Below, piece by piece: positions 11,347 to 19,011 of a stretch of DNA of 25,847 nucleotides. The position numbers and the translations under genes were made by a program. Origin of the DNA: Arachnopeziza araneosa. Its lineage: Eukaryota; Ascomycota; Leotiomycetes; Helotiales; Arachnopezizaceae. The DNA lies in NCBI GenBank assembly GCA_003988855.1, contig QYAI01000265.1:1-25847 (forward strand), given 5' to 3'. Below the pieces are notes generated by a model, which ran no database searches, was not told the DNA's origin, and saw nothing but the letters and a program-made list of their open reading frames with translations. Each line of letters starts with the position of its first letter. Position 1 is the first letter of the stretch.

Positions 11347-11620
11347 ATGGCAGCCATACCCCGCAATAGAAACGACAATTATATCGACTACGCGATTATC
11401 GGGGGAGGATGCCTGGGCGCTTTAACTACGCTCGCTTTGGTACGAAAATGGCCAGATGCACGAATTATATGGTTCGAGGGTACCGATATGGACACTGCTT
11501 CGAGCGATATCAGCAAGATCATCCGCACTCCTTATCTGTAACGGCGCGAGCACGAATATGGCTAGTCAAGAGGCATATGGGAGTGCGTTGATAGTCTGAA
11601 TATATTCGGTTCATAGGCTA
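11347..11620 (+). pseudogene. 5' relic of a FAD-dependent amine oxidoreductase
   Basis: The start ATG at 11347 opens a frame with a dinucleotide-binding fold: YAIIGGGCLGALTTLAL (GxGxxG-type), then RIIWFEG (the beta strand and acidic residue that bind the ribose) and ASSDISKIIRTPY, a block I associate with DAO-type and fructosyl-amino-acid-oxidase-like flavoproteins. A stop follows at 11539-11541, right after TPYL. A further family-like bit (REHEYG in frame, then ASQEAYGS in another frame) appears before all frames close near 11600. The substrate and catalytic domains, normally about 400 residues, are absent. The start is intact while the body is lost, so this is a decayed or truncated copy rather than a short gene. 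Confidence 0.7.
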
Positions 11621-12452
11621 GCTACGAAGGAAAAGAAGAATATGAGGAAAGAGAAACTACATAAGTGAGGTGTGCCTTATACCGATAATGATGTCTCCTG
11701 ACTCTAAGGCTCATTGTCGGATCGTAGGATTACAGGCACATATTCGGGTGTAAAGTGATTGAATTAAAGAAGTCTAAAGTACAAAATGTATGGAATAGAT
11801 GAGAGCTTTTATAGCAACTCAGGGGCCTAGCTTGGAAGCTAGTCAAGCTTTGGTAATAGCTTGGAATAGAAGGTAATCAGGTGATCTGGCATCTGACACT
11901 TATTCTCTAAAATCCTAGGATCACTAAGTTAATGGACTAAGAGTCGTAGTCGGTTCTGTACTTTTTAACGATTATACAGAAATAATTTGTAACGCGAGAA
12001 TTCTTATAGTATTCAAGCTAAAGAAAGTTAATATAAATTCTTATATCTAAACTATTAATGGAGAGTGGAGGAACGAGTCTCGGGGACATTTTAAGCGAGG
12101 CCTTCTGTCGATTCGCTTACTGCTGGCTAAATGACTAGGTCACGTGGTAATGAGGGGGCCTAAACCGGCTCTGGGAGGACCCTTGATAAATGTAACAAGA
12201 GAGCGAAAACGGACACCATATTATGATAGGCTTAGGGAGGTGGCTATGCTGTAGATGACTAGATATAAGTAATATGGAAACTGTAGCCGATCTCTCAGGG
12301 ACCGGAAAGGGACTCCCCTGAGCAAAATCCAGCTGACTCATTAGCATGCTCAGGACTCATGGCTCGGCTCAGGTTAGAGCGGCGGCTGCTCAGGTTCAAG
12401 GACGGAAACGGATTCTGGTGGGCTGAATTGTCGTCTGTGATTATATCGGTTG
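11621..12452. other. AT-rich intergenic debris
   Basis: No gene is supported here. Positions 11940-12060 are strongly AT-rich. The frame at 12135-12347 (minus) has no recognisable motif, but a different minus-strand frame just left of 12500 stays open for about 65 codons and could be displaced downstream sequence of the Zn2Cys6 fragment. Confidence 0.4.
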
Positions 12453-12839
12453 TTAGCTTGACCAACTTGTAATTAGGAGCCTGAGAGGCGTAGTGCTAAA
12501 AACCGTAGTAACATGAGGAGTTTCAGTGATAACAATTATTTGCTCTTCGTTTTGCAAGGGATTGTTTCCAATCAAGAGCGACTGATCCAAGGCAGGCTTT
12601 CTATTCGACCTGGTATATGAGCACCGAAAGCCTCCTCTCTGCATTTACTAGTTAGCAAATCCGGTATATAGGTAATTAACGACTGCAGTGTCTTTATAGT
12701 AATTAGTACTTGCAGTGCATTTTCCACAAGGTTTATCTCCATCACATTTTAATTTCTTTTCTTTGCACACATTGCAGGCACCTTGGCGTCTTCGGATTTT
12801 GGTCTTATTCTGGGTTGAATCTCTTGCCATAGTTATCAA
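12453..12839 (-). CDS. Zn(II)2Cys6 transcription-factor fragment with a GC-AG intron
   Basis: Fungal Gal4-type zinc binuclear cluster DNA-binding domain. Exons: 12839-12714 and 12638-12453. Joining them gives all six Cys at residues 22, 25, 32, 38, 41 and 48: a canonical CX2CX6CX5CX2CX6C with basic flanks (RRRQGACNVCKEKKLKC, then FRCSYTRSNRK). Without splicing the sixth Cys is lost. The intron 12713-12639 has donor GCAAGT, branch TTTGCTAAC and acceptor ATGCAG. The protein then runs only to residue 103, with no coiled coil or middle homology region, whereas family members usually have 400-900 residues. A neighbouring frame continues for about 65 codons beyond a TTTTT run near 12510, so a frame break or unrecognised intron is likely. 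It may be the remnant of a local pathway regulator. Confidence 0.65.
12639..12713 (-). other. GC-AG intron in the Zn2Cys6 gene
   Basis: 75 nt with donor GCAAGT, a perfect fungal branch site (GCTAAC) and acceptor GCAG. The GT two bases downstream of the GC gives the wrong phase. Splicing rebuilds the sixth zinc-ligand Cys at the exact canonical spacing. Confidence 0.75.
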
Positions 12840-12869
12840 ACTTTAGCACAGGGCCATATGCGTATTTCA

Positions 12870-12905
12870 CTATATTCGTGTAGCCAAAGACACTGACGAA
12901 TATAG
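12870..12905. promoter_or_regulatory. Palindromic pair upstream of the Zn2Cys6 start
   Basis: CTATATTCGT and ACGAATATAG form perfect 10-bp inverted arms 16 bp apart. The nearer arm is about 31 bp upstream of the Zn2Cys6 start codon. It could be an operator-like site or chance. Confidence 0.25.
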
Positions 12906-13368
12906 AGGGGAGAGAGTCCTGGACTGGAATATGATGTCACTTTGGTTCCACATCGAATAAATCTTTATAAGCATTATGTGGTTAGGATCTGCGTGAGCTA
13001 TATGCAACGAAGAGGCGGAGAAGTGTTTTTACGTATACCGAGAGGGGGCAGATAATGGTAAACCCACCTCGTTTCGCATTTCTGTGCCCCTTCAGCACAG
13101 ATCGCCATGCTGTAGCTACCAGCCAGACAGGTATACCGTAGTTTATAAGCAAGCGGTGAAAAGGTGAGGTATATTTATTAATTGGTCGCAAGGTTAATTT
13201 CTCCAAGTGCTATGAAGCCCTTATAATGGATCCTACATGGTACCCCTGGGTTGTCCATACTTTTGACCGTGCTCTCCGTATTGTAATTCCTTGGCTTCGC
13301 ACGCCCCCAGGCCCTTCGGGAGGTGGGCCAACCATAGCCCTGGACGTAACAACCATCATCATCATCAT

Positions 13369-13458
13369 CAAGGCGGGCAAAATTCATGACGGGCGCAAAT
13401 CGCTTAAAACGGATGTTGCCTAGGCGATCTGTGCCCATCATGAATTTCGCCCGCCTTG
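13369..13458. repeat. 36-bp inverted repeat with an 18-nt loop
   Basis: Left arm 13369-13404 and right arm 13423-13458 are reverse complements at 31 of 36 positions, with no gaps. All five differences are transitions. ATC/CAT trinucleotide runs flank both arms on the outer sides. A transcript would fold into a strong hairpin. A fold-back element or the collapsed ends of a small mobile element are possible. Confidence 0.8.
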
Positions 13459-13982
13459 CATCATCATAGAAAATGAGGTGATATTAATGTAGAGAAAAGT
13501 GATGTTGATTCTTTCAAAAGAGAACGGCACGAGAATTCCTTAATAAACACACCCCTCAGCCGCTCCTTCCCTCCTGATGTTCACAATCATCATACTACTT
13601 ACATGGGTGCGCAGCTCGCTCATGAACTACCGGAATGTTAAAGGTCGATAGAGGTGGACTGAGTGATGACCATCGGGGAATAGCATCAGATGCGTTGGAA
13701 AAAAAAGCCTGTCGCAAGAAACGAAGAGTTGTAGAAAATTTTATCTGGGCCCACCACGTCACACGGCCGGTGAATCAATTAATTCTCTTCATAATTATAT
13801 GTCCGGCTATCCATGGATGCTTAGTGTCCCGTTTTGTTTCTAATTTTAGGCTTTTGTAATACATACGGTAAACGTGAGGCATATAACTGGCAACTTCTCT
13901 TCTTATTTGTGAATACAAATCAGCTCTAGAGTGTATTAACTTATAAGCGTTTACGTTGGTAGGCTATCAGATACATAGGATA

Positions 13983-14872
13983 CTACATATCCTTCCGCTG
14001 CTCAGCCCTCCACTCCGGAAAGTCGGACCGCTCACGCTCACGCATCCACGCCAGAAGCGCCTCAAAATCAACACAAATATGCTCATCGCCCAACCCAAAA
14101 TCCAAGCCCTCAAGATCCCCAGTTGTCCCAAGCAGCAAATCACTCTTACACATCAACGCCTGCTTGACGAAATCCATACAATGCGCTGTATGTTGGTCCT
14201 GTCCCTCCAGCCAATGGATACGATATTCCTGTGAAGAGTGTACGAACAGTGTATTACGGATGTATTCCTGGTTTGTGTTAGGGAGGAGGAATAGGGGAAG
14301 GGGGGGTGGTGGAGGGAGGAGAACCATGCAGTGTAGGGAGTGGAAGACGTCAACTTGGTATATGCTTTCGTCTGGTTTACTTGGTGATTGTGCCGATGGA
14401 GGGAGGTCTTGACTCCTAGCCCAACTGTTTTCTAGGGATACTAGGCCGCCGCTAACTACTTCATTCAGTAAGTGGCAGCATGGGAAGGGAGAAACGTACT
14501 TGGTTGTGTAAAGCCCCAGAATTCATCGGCGTTCGTGGAATGCCAAACTAAATCGAGCTCTGGGACAAACTTCTTCGAGACATTGGCTTTGGAAAGCGAG
14601 ATACCGTGGATTTATTAGTCGACGAATTGGAAATGGGAGGAAGACTTACAGCTGTCTTCTACGCGAGTTGAATTTTCCTTTAGCAACGCGATGATGAGTA
14701 CGACTAGGAATAGGTTTAAGATCAAACTCCCAGAAGTGAGAGATATTGTCCAAAAGAGTGAGTGTTTCTCGACTATTGGACTACAAGGTGTGTTCTCTAG
14801 TGGTAGTAAGGGCTCCCCAGACGTTGAGGTCTTCGCGTCTTGGTTGCTCCATTGTAGAAGCATCTTCGCCAT
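13983..14872 (-). CDS. UstYa-like (DUF3328) membrane protein 1
   Basis: Member of the UstYa-like family, known for oxidative cyclisation in fungal RiPP (ustiloxin-type) and other pathways. Exons: 14872-14650, 14586-14500, 14431-13983; 252 residues with exact phases. A short N-terminal tail is followed by one membrane segment (ILNLFLVVLIIALL). Then come FVPELDLVWH, the first HxxHC (HSLHC, residues 134-138) and the second HxxHC (HTAHC, 184-188) within HCMDFVKQALMC, and a closing HICVDFEALLAWM block typical of the family. Both histidine-cysteine motifs, held to be the active centre, are intact. Unusually, the first motif is followed at once by a Pro/Leu-rich stretch (LLPPPPPLPLFLLP). Intron 14499-14432 needs acceptor CCCTAG, not the nearby ACAG, to keep phase. 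It is divergent from a second UstYa-like gene. An in-frame ATG at 14863 is an alternative start. Confidence 0.85.
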
Positions 14873-15271
14873 TGGGTATTGGGGTTTGAGACACGTGCTA
14901 CAAAACTTGAATCCAAAGGCAGAAAGGGCTGCAAATAACACGGCCTTGTTTAGATAGATAAGAGAATGTAATACTAGGGCACGATAAGGGAATAAGGTAA
15001 ATATCCGAAGGTGGTCCGAGAAGAATGTGCGGCACAAAGGTCAGTTCCGGATCGCATCCGACAAATCTTGGAACTACCGAGCCCTGAAATATAAGGGTCA
15101 TCCGCTGAAGATCCCAGCAAAGTCCGTTCTATTATTCTAGATCTTATCTTCGGTGCTAACTAAATACTGAGAGGAAAACAAGCCTTAACAGTCATATTTC
15201 GTGGCAAATTCTCAAGGAACTATTTTCAAAAAGCGTTTTATGTTATTTTGTAATCAGACTTTACTTGCAAG
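14873..15271. promoter_or_regulatory. Shared promoter of the divergent UstYa-like pair
   Basis: 399 bp between two head-to-head start codons, without a supported gene. It contains the CGG-N7-CCG palindrome at 15048-15060 and two further CCGA half-sites at about 15005 and 15016. The arrangement suggests the two genes are switched on together. Confidence 0.6.
15048..15060. promoter_or_regulatory. CGG-N7-CCG palindrome, likely Zn2Cys6 site 1
   Basis: CGGATCGCATCCG: inverted CGG half-sites with the arms extended to CGGAT/ATCCG. It lies 176 bp from the minus-strand start and 212 bp from the plus-strand start. The outer six and four bases match the site at 17090-17102. Confidence 0.55.
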
Positions 15272-15961
15272 ATGGAGCACAAGGAGTTGACCTCATACAA
15301 TCCGTACGATACGGACTTTGAGAAGTCCTTTGACGACTTAGGGCGTGAGGGCGGTTTCGATCGACTTATTCTTCCAAAAACTATTGGAAAGAACAGACGC
15401 TTTGTGTCTTTCTATGGAGGATCATGCCTCCTCGCCATTATTGTATGGACCATTTCAACCATCACAATCGGAAGCTTCTTCACCAAAAAACAACAGCAAC
15501 TCAACCCAAGTCCAGATACAGACCTCATTCTCCGAGCACCATGCGGGAACTCCTCCGCCGAAGCCAAAGCACTCGGCTGTGAATTCGACGTCGTGTCCTT
15601 CTGCTGGCTGCCTGAAGAATGTCTTGACCGCGAGCTAACAGCGCAATTTCGTCAAGCTGGGCCATGGAGCTACTACATTAACCAGCAGAAGACGGGCGAG
15701 ATCAGCGAAGAGGAGTTTGCAATGGGCATTCAGCAGGTCCATTTGACAAACGAACTCCATGTTGCTCATTGCGCTTTTGACTGGTTGAAATTCCACCGCG
15801 CTGTTGCGAGTCGACGCATGGTTCATAGGGAGTTTCGGCTCTCTCATACAGAGCATTGCTCAGATGTGCTGCGTGAGCAGAATGATCCGCTAGATATTGA
15901 GAATTTGGCTGTGCTGCGGTTTCCGGATTGTGGATATCTTTCCGAGGGGTTTCCTGGGTAG
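15272..15961 (+). CDS. UstYa-like (DUF3328-related) membrane protein 2
   Basis: Single exon, 229 residues. An acidic N-terminal tail is followed by one membrane segment at about residues 46-69 (SCLLAIIVWTISTITIGSFF). The outer domain opens with APCGNSSAEAKALGCEFD and SFCWLPEEC, a block seen in the branch of the UstYa-like superfamily with CG..S.EA...GC.FD. It carries two HxxHC motifs: HVAHC (163-167) in HCAFDWLKFHRA, and HTEHC (192-196). Its partner upstream on the other strand has the same motif pair but a different fold-flanking sequence, so these are distant paralogues and not a recent duplication. The paired layout recalls ustYa/ustYb in the ustiloxin cluster. The role is inferred only from family and neighbourhood. 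Confidence 0.85.
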   Translation: MEHKELTSYNPYDTDFEKSFDDLGREGGFDRLILPKTIGKNRRFVSFYGGSCLLAIIVWTISTITIGSFFTKKQQQLNPSPDTDLILRAPCGNSSAEAKALGCEFDVVSFCWLPEECLDRELTAQFRQAGPWSYYINQQKTGEISEEEFAMGIQQVHLTNELHVAHCAFDWLKFHRAVASRRMVHREFRLSHTEHCSDVLREQNDPLDIENLAVLRFPDCGYLSEGFPG

Positions 15962-16063
15962 CTTATTGTCGGAGATCAAGGCTACTATGTTAGAGTGACT
16001 TAATTGCATTCGTTGTTTGGCGTTTGCAGGACTATCTATTTACGTCCCAACTTACTTCTAGCA

Positions 16064-16491
16064 TGTTGGACCTACCTATAATATTGTCTCCTTGTAACAC
16101 TTTAGTTTCACCCAAAGAGGTCGACAATTATATTTAGGCTGCAGGTATCGTAGTAGGGTTCTAGGTTGCATGACATTTTTCGGTCATTTCGCTAGTGGAA
16201 GCACGTGTTGACGACTCTCTATAAAGGAGGTCCTTCTAAGCACCTAAACAGCAGGGAGAGACAAGAAGGAGAGATTCATGGAGTACGGAATACACACAGC
16301 AGCAGAAGATTCATGGTTATAGAGAAGGAAGAATAGATTGCATTGTTACGAATGGAGCATTGATCATACGGATTTTATTGACTGATATTCTTTTCTTACT
16401 GATTCATTGATTTATCTACTTGTTTATTGCTTGTTGTTTACTCAGTTGTTCTTCCGAAATATACATATCGAGAGTCAGCTGAGAGCCAACG
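16064..16491 (+). mobile_element. Probable solo LTR of a Ty1/copia-like retrotransposon
   Basis: It begins TGTTGGAC and ends near GAGCCAACG, so the ends form a near-inverted TGTTGG/CCAACA pair as in many copia-type LTRs. A TATA-like CTATAAAGG lies at 16218-16226 and purine-rich then T-rich DNA follows, in the order expected for U3-R-U5. No clear 5-bp target duplication was seen, and the last base departs from the usual CA. Boundaries are therefore tentative. Confidence 0.45.
16139..16220 (+). repeat. 82-bp dispersed repeat, copy 2
   Basis: Ungapped match to the reverse complement of 358-439. Here it sits just before the TATA-like box of the probable LTR. Confidence 0.55.
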
Positions 16492-16766
16492 AGATTCTTA
16501 TTTTATTGGCTGCTCCTCCTACCCTCGTACACTAGTAATTGATTTACAGGCTAAGTCAAGTCTTGAGAAGGAGAAGCTAGGAGGCCGTCTTGCACCGGTT
16601 GATGAACATTCGGAGAAAGGTCCTTGGTTAGATTATTAACAGGCGATTCTTCCCATTCGCGTAACCCACAGGGCTCAAGCAGCTGCTTTAGTGACTATTC
16701 TGTAAACCGCATTGACTCTAGCTGGTCTCTAGACAATTCTTTAAGCCACAGCTGGTGCGGCAGAAG

Positions 16767-17081
16767 CTAACCGTGCTCGAAAAAGTACGACAGAAATTCG
16801 GAGAGGCCTTTAAGATCGGCTTCCAAGCATGGCATTGAATCCCTAATTAGATCAAGGAAAGCTTCTAGCTGATACTTCTCCAGCGTACGGAGACCATCAA
16901 TGCTAGGGTTAGTAGAAAGGAAGATATCGGGGAGTAGCGGTAAGACGACGACGTGCTGCTCATCACGAAATACCGTAGTGGTGACGGCAAAGGATGTGTT
17001 TCTTCCCGCAGGAAGTACAGCTTGACAACAGCTGAAGCCGTTTCTACAGGAATAATATGACGTCGAAAGTGGCGATGTCAT
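16767..17081 (-). CDS. Hypothetical 104-residue protein
   Basis: A single open frame whose composition looks protein-like: a Cys-containing N-terminal part, a hydrophobic stretch (VVVLPLLPDIFLS), then an amphipathic helical-looking tail (LRTLEKYQLEAFLDLIRD, LSEFLSYFFEHG). I do not recognise a family. It starts 9 bp from a CGG-N7-CCG site and is head-to-head with the GFA-like gene. It could be the last exon of a decayed gene or a chance frame. Confidence 0.35.
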   Translation of the reverse strand: MTSPLSTSYYSCRNGFSCCQAVLPAGRNTSFAVTTTVFRDEQHVVVLPLLPDIFLSTNPSIDGLRTLEKYQLEAFLDLIRDSMPCLEADLKGLSEFLSYFFEHG

Positions 17082-17089
17082 GAACCCTC

Positions 17090-17102
17090 CGGATCAGGTC
17101 CG
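17090..17102. promoter_or_regulatory. CGG-N7-CCG palindrome, likely Zn2Cys6 site 2
   Basis: CGGATCAGGTCCG: inverted CGG half-sites, 136 bp upstream of the GFA-like start codon. It shares CGGATC and TCCG with the site in the UstYa-pair promoter, which is more than the bare CGG triplets would give. Confidence 0.55.
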
Positions 17103-17237
17103 GCGGTAGTGGGTAGTGTCACCCCACTCTCGATCCGAAAGGCGAAGGTGTTCCTCTTGGGACTCCCCAATAGAAAGCGAACGACCAAGCATCTTCTTCT
17201 TTTTCTTTACTAGCTCTAATTATTGAATACAACCAAA

Positions 17238-17867
17238 ATGCCTTCACTACCAAGAAACCCATTCCAGCTCCACGGAGGCTGTTTCTGCGACGCAATAAAG
17301 TACATAATCTCCATCCCAGAATTGTCGCAACGGCCTGTAGTCCACAGTCATCCCGGCAAACCACTCGGCCCTCGTAACGAAACCAATGGGCTTTTACCCA
17401 TAATCTTCATCGATCACTGCAATTCCTGTCGTCGAACAGCCGGATCTATCGTTCAAACGTGGTTCATTTGTCCTCAGTCCTGGGTCGAATTCGAACTCGA
17501 ATCTCGAAGTGGTGGTTCAGTCAAACCAGCTGTCATAGAATTCGTCACTCCTGATAAGATTTTGGAGGAACTTACGTTTATTAAGGGGTGGAAGAGCTCG
17601 CAATATTCTAGTAGGACGTTCTGTGGGAGATGTGGAACTCATTTGACGTTCCTTTATTCAGGGCCGGATCAAGCGCTGGCTGAGAAGGGAAATTGGGGTC
17701 CGTATCTCAATATTACCCTAGGGAGTTTGGATGAGGCCAGTGCGGAGATCGAGGGATTAAGGCCTGACCGACAGGTGTGGACTGGTGATGGGATTGGTTG
17801 GGTGAAGCAATTGGTACTTGATGGCAAGTCAAGTTTTTGTGCTGCGAAAGAACATGAGTCGGTTTAG
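17238..17867 (+). CDS. GFA/CENP-V domain zinc protein
   Basis: Glutathione-dependent formaldehyde-activating enzyme-like (GFA, CENP-V/Mss4 fold) protein, 209 residues, one exon. It shows the zinc ligands in family order: CFC (Cys15, Cys17) in HGGCFCDAIKY, CNSC (Cys61, Cys64) in DHCNSCRRTAGS, and CGRC (Cys129, Cys132) in FCGRCGTHLTF, followed by LNITLGSLD and the Trp-containing C-terminal block typical of fungal members. Most such proteins have no proven reaction; carbon-sulfur lyase or glutathione-adduct chemistry is known for a few. It may serve the neighbouring pathway, since it shares a promoter palindrome with the UstYa-like pair. The start at 17238 is the first ATG of the frame. Confidence 0.85.
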   Translation: MPSLPRNPFQLHGGCFCDAIKYIISIPELSQRPVVHSHPGKPLGPRNETNGLLPIIFIDHCNSCRRTAGSIVQTWFICPQSWVEFELESRSGGSVKPAVIEFVTPDKILEELTFIKGWKSSQYSSRTFCGRCGTHLTFLYSGPDQALAEKGNWGPYLNITLGSLDEASAEIEGLRPDRQVWTGDGIGWVKQLVLDGKSSFCAAKEHESV

Positions 17868-18166
17868 TTTATGGAGAGAAACTCTACCTTTGCGTCTTCT
17901 TTGGATTTCTATGGCCCGGAAAAGTGAATCTCCGCCCATTAGGTACCTCGAAAGAGCACTTTCATGGTCTTGGTCTTGCCTTGTCGGACCGATCGATTTC
18001 TGTAGATTTCACCGCGAAACTGAATTCCGTACCCAGGTTCTGGCAGCTAAGACTTTTTCATAATGGCCGTCCATTCGGTCAGGTATCTGGAGGCCTCCTA
18101 ATCCTCTAAGAGCCGATTTGCGAACTAGCAAACTTTGGGCTCCCAAGATCCAATGGCGTTTTTGAT

Positions 18167-18490
18167 ATGCTGCAAATTCCGCCAACGTTCGTAGAAGATG
18201 GAATCCAGTGTGAAAGTCCCGGAACAAAAGAAGCGATGAAATCAACCAAAGCCGGTTTACTTTTTACTGCAATAGAAGCTGTAGTCTACTATGGTGTTCT
18301 GCATGTTTCTGGATTAGTACTTTGTTCTACTGGAGAGAAGCAAGATCAATATCGGCGGGTTGGCATGATTGGTCATGGCCGAATGCGGAACTACGAGGCC
18401 TTAATGGACTACACTATGGAATCTAAAGAGTTTGACTCCCTTAAGTTTGACCCGAAATTTGGATACACTGTAGAGATTGTCTACGGATGA
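18167..18490 (+). pseudogene. C-terminal fragment resembling a HET-domain protein
   Basis: A frame of 107 residues with the layout of the C-terminal end of fungal heterokaryon-incompatibility (HET) proteins: GLVLCSTGEKQDQYRRVGM followed by an acidic region and FGYTVEIVYG at the stop. The HET domain proper, which lies at the N-terminus, is not found upstream: 17868-18166 holds no convincing continuation. It is probably a 3' relic. The family match is by impression only. Confidence 0.35.
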
Positions 18491-19011
18491 GATTTAACAC
18501 GGGACTAGAAATCTTACTACAGCGGCTAGCTAATTGGTTTTCTGAAGAAATAATAACATTGCCTGGTTAAAATAATATTTCATTAATTATGAGTCACCAA
18601 ATTAGGAAAAAATATCCCCAGATTTAATTTGACAAGCGCAGAACGAAGACTCTAGGGGAAAAAAGTCCTGAGCCTCAACCTTTCCGCTGTTTCAAGGATT
18701 TCGCTCAGTGAAGATTCAAGTACATGCAGTCTCCTGCACGATTCGTACATAGGTCGGGCGGCTAAATTAACTACCCTGCCATCACCACCGAAAGGTGATA
18801 TGTCTTATCGAGACAGTTCTAATGGTCATGGAAGCTGACTTCCGTCACTAAATCACCTCATTATCATGCATCCATATCTAGTAGAGCGCTGCGACATATT
18901 TTTGATGTAACCACACTATTTTAACGATACTTATATAATTCTAAGTGTGCCGTGACAACGACCCGGAACGGCTTCGATTATTCTCTGAAAAGGAATAACA
19001 CAACAGACATC
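18491..19011. other. Intergenic region and P450 promoter
   Basis: No gene is seen. It includes a TATA-like TTATATAATT at 18931-18940, a short ATCACC/GGTGAT inverted repeat (18781-18786, 18794-18799), and GCCG and CGGC half-sites about 60 bp before the start codon, but no CGG-N7-CCG site. Confidence 0.45.
18931..18940 (+). promoter_or_regulatory. TATA-like element of the P450 gene
   Basis: TTATATAATT lies about 72 bp upstream of the start codon, a plausible core-promoter position for a filamentous fungus. Confidence 0.35.

Larger units (their letters stand above)
12840..13982. other. Intergenic region with an inverted repeat and a long hairpin
   Basis: It holds the Zn2Cys6 promoter with a 10-bp palindromic pair (12870-12879, 12896-12905) and the hairpin at 13369-13458. 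Frames at 12982-13206, 13178-13441 and 13635-13859 lack motifs and at least one crosses the hairpin. I support no gene here. Confidence 0.45.
15962..16766. other. Intergenic region occupied mainly by a probable solo LTR
   Basis: The probable LTR spans 16064-16491. No gag, protease, integrase or reverse-transcriptase fragment is visible next to it. The frame at 16427-16639 overlaps the LTR end and has no family motif. Confidence 0.45.

Noticed and set aside
12648..12839. Zn2Cys6 domain with a missing sixth Cys (Cys to Tyr)
   Set aside because: The apparent loss comes from reading into an intron. Splicing at the GC donor restores the sixth Cys.
13178..13441. Minus-strand frame of 87 codons with an Asp run
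   Set aside because: The Asp run is translated trinucleotide repeat and the frame crosses the hairpin loop and right arm; it is structural, not coding.
16427..17081. UstA-type RiPP precursor near the UstYa-like pair
   Set aside because: Neither frame here has a signal peptide with repeated core sequences bounded by dibasic sites.
17119..17364. Minus-strand frame opposite the GFA-like gene
   Set aside because: Antisense to a well-supported zinc-ligand protein; no motif of its own.
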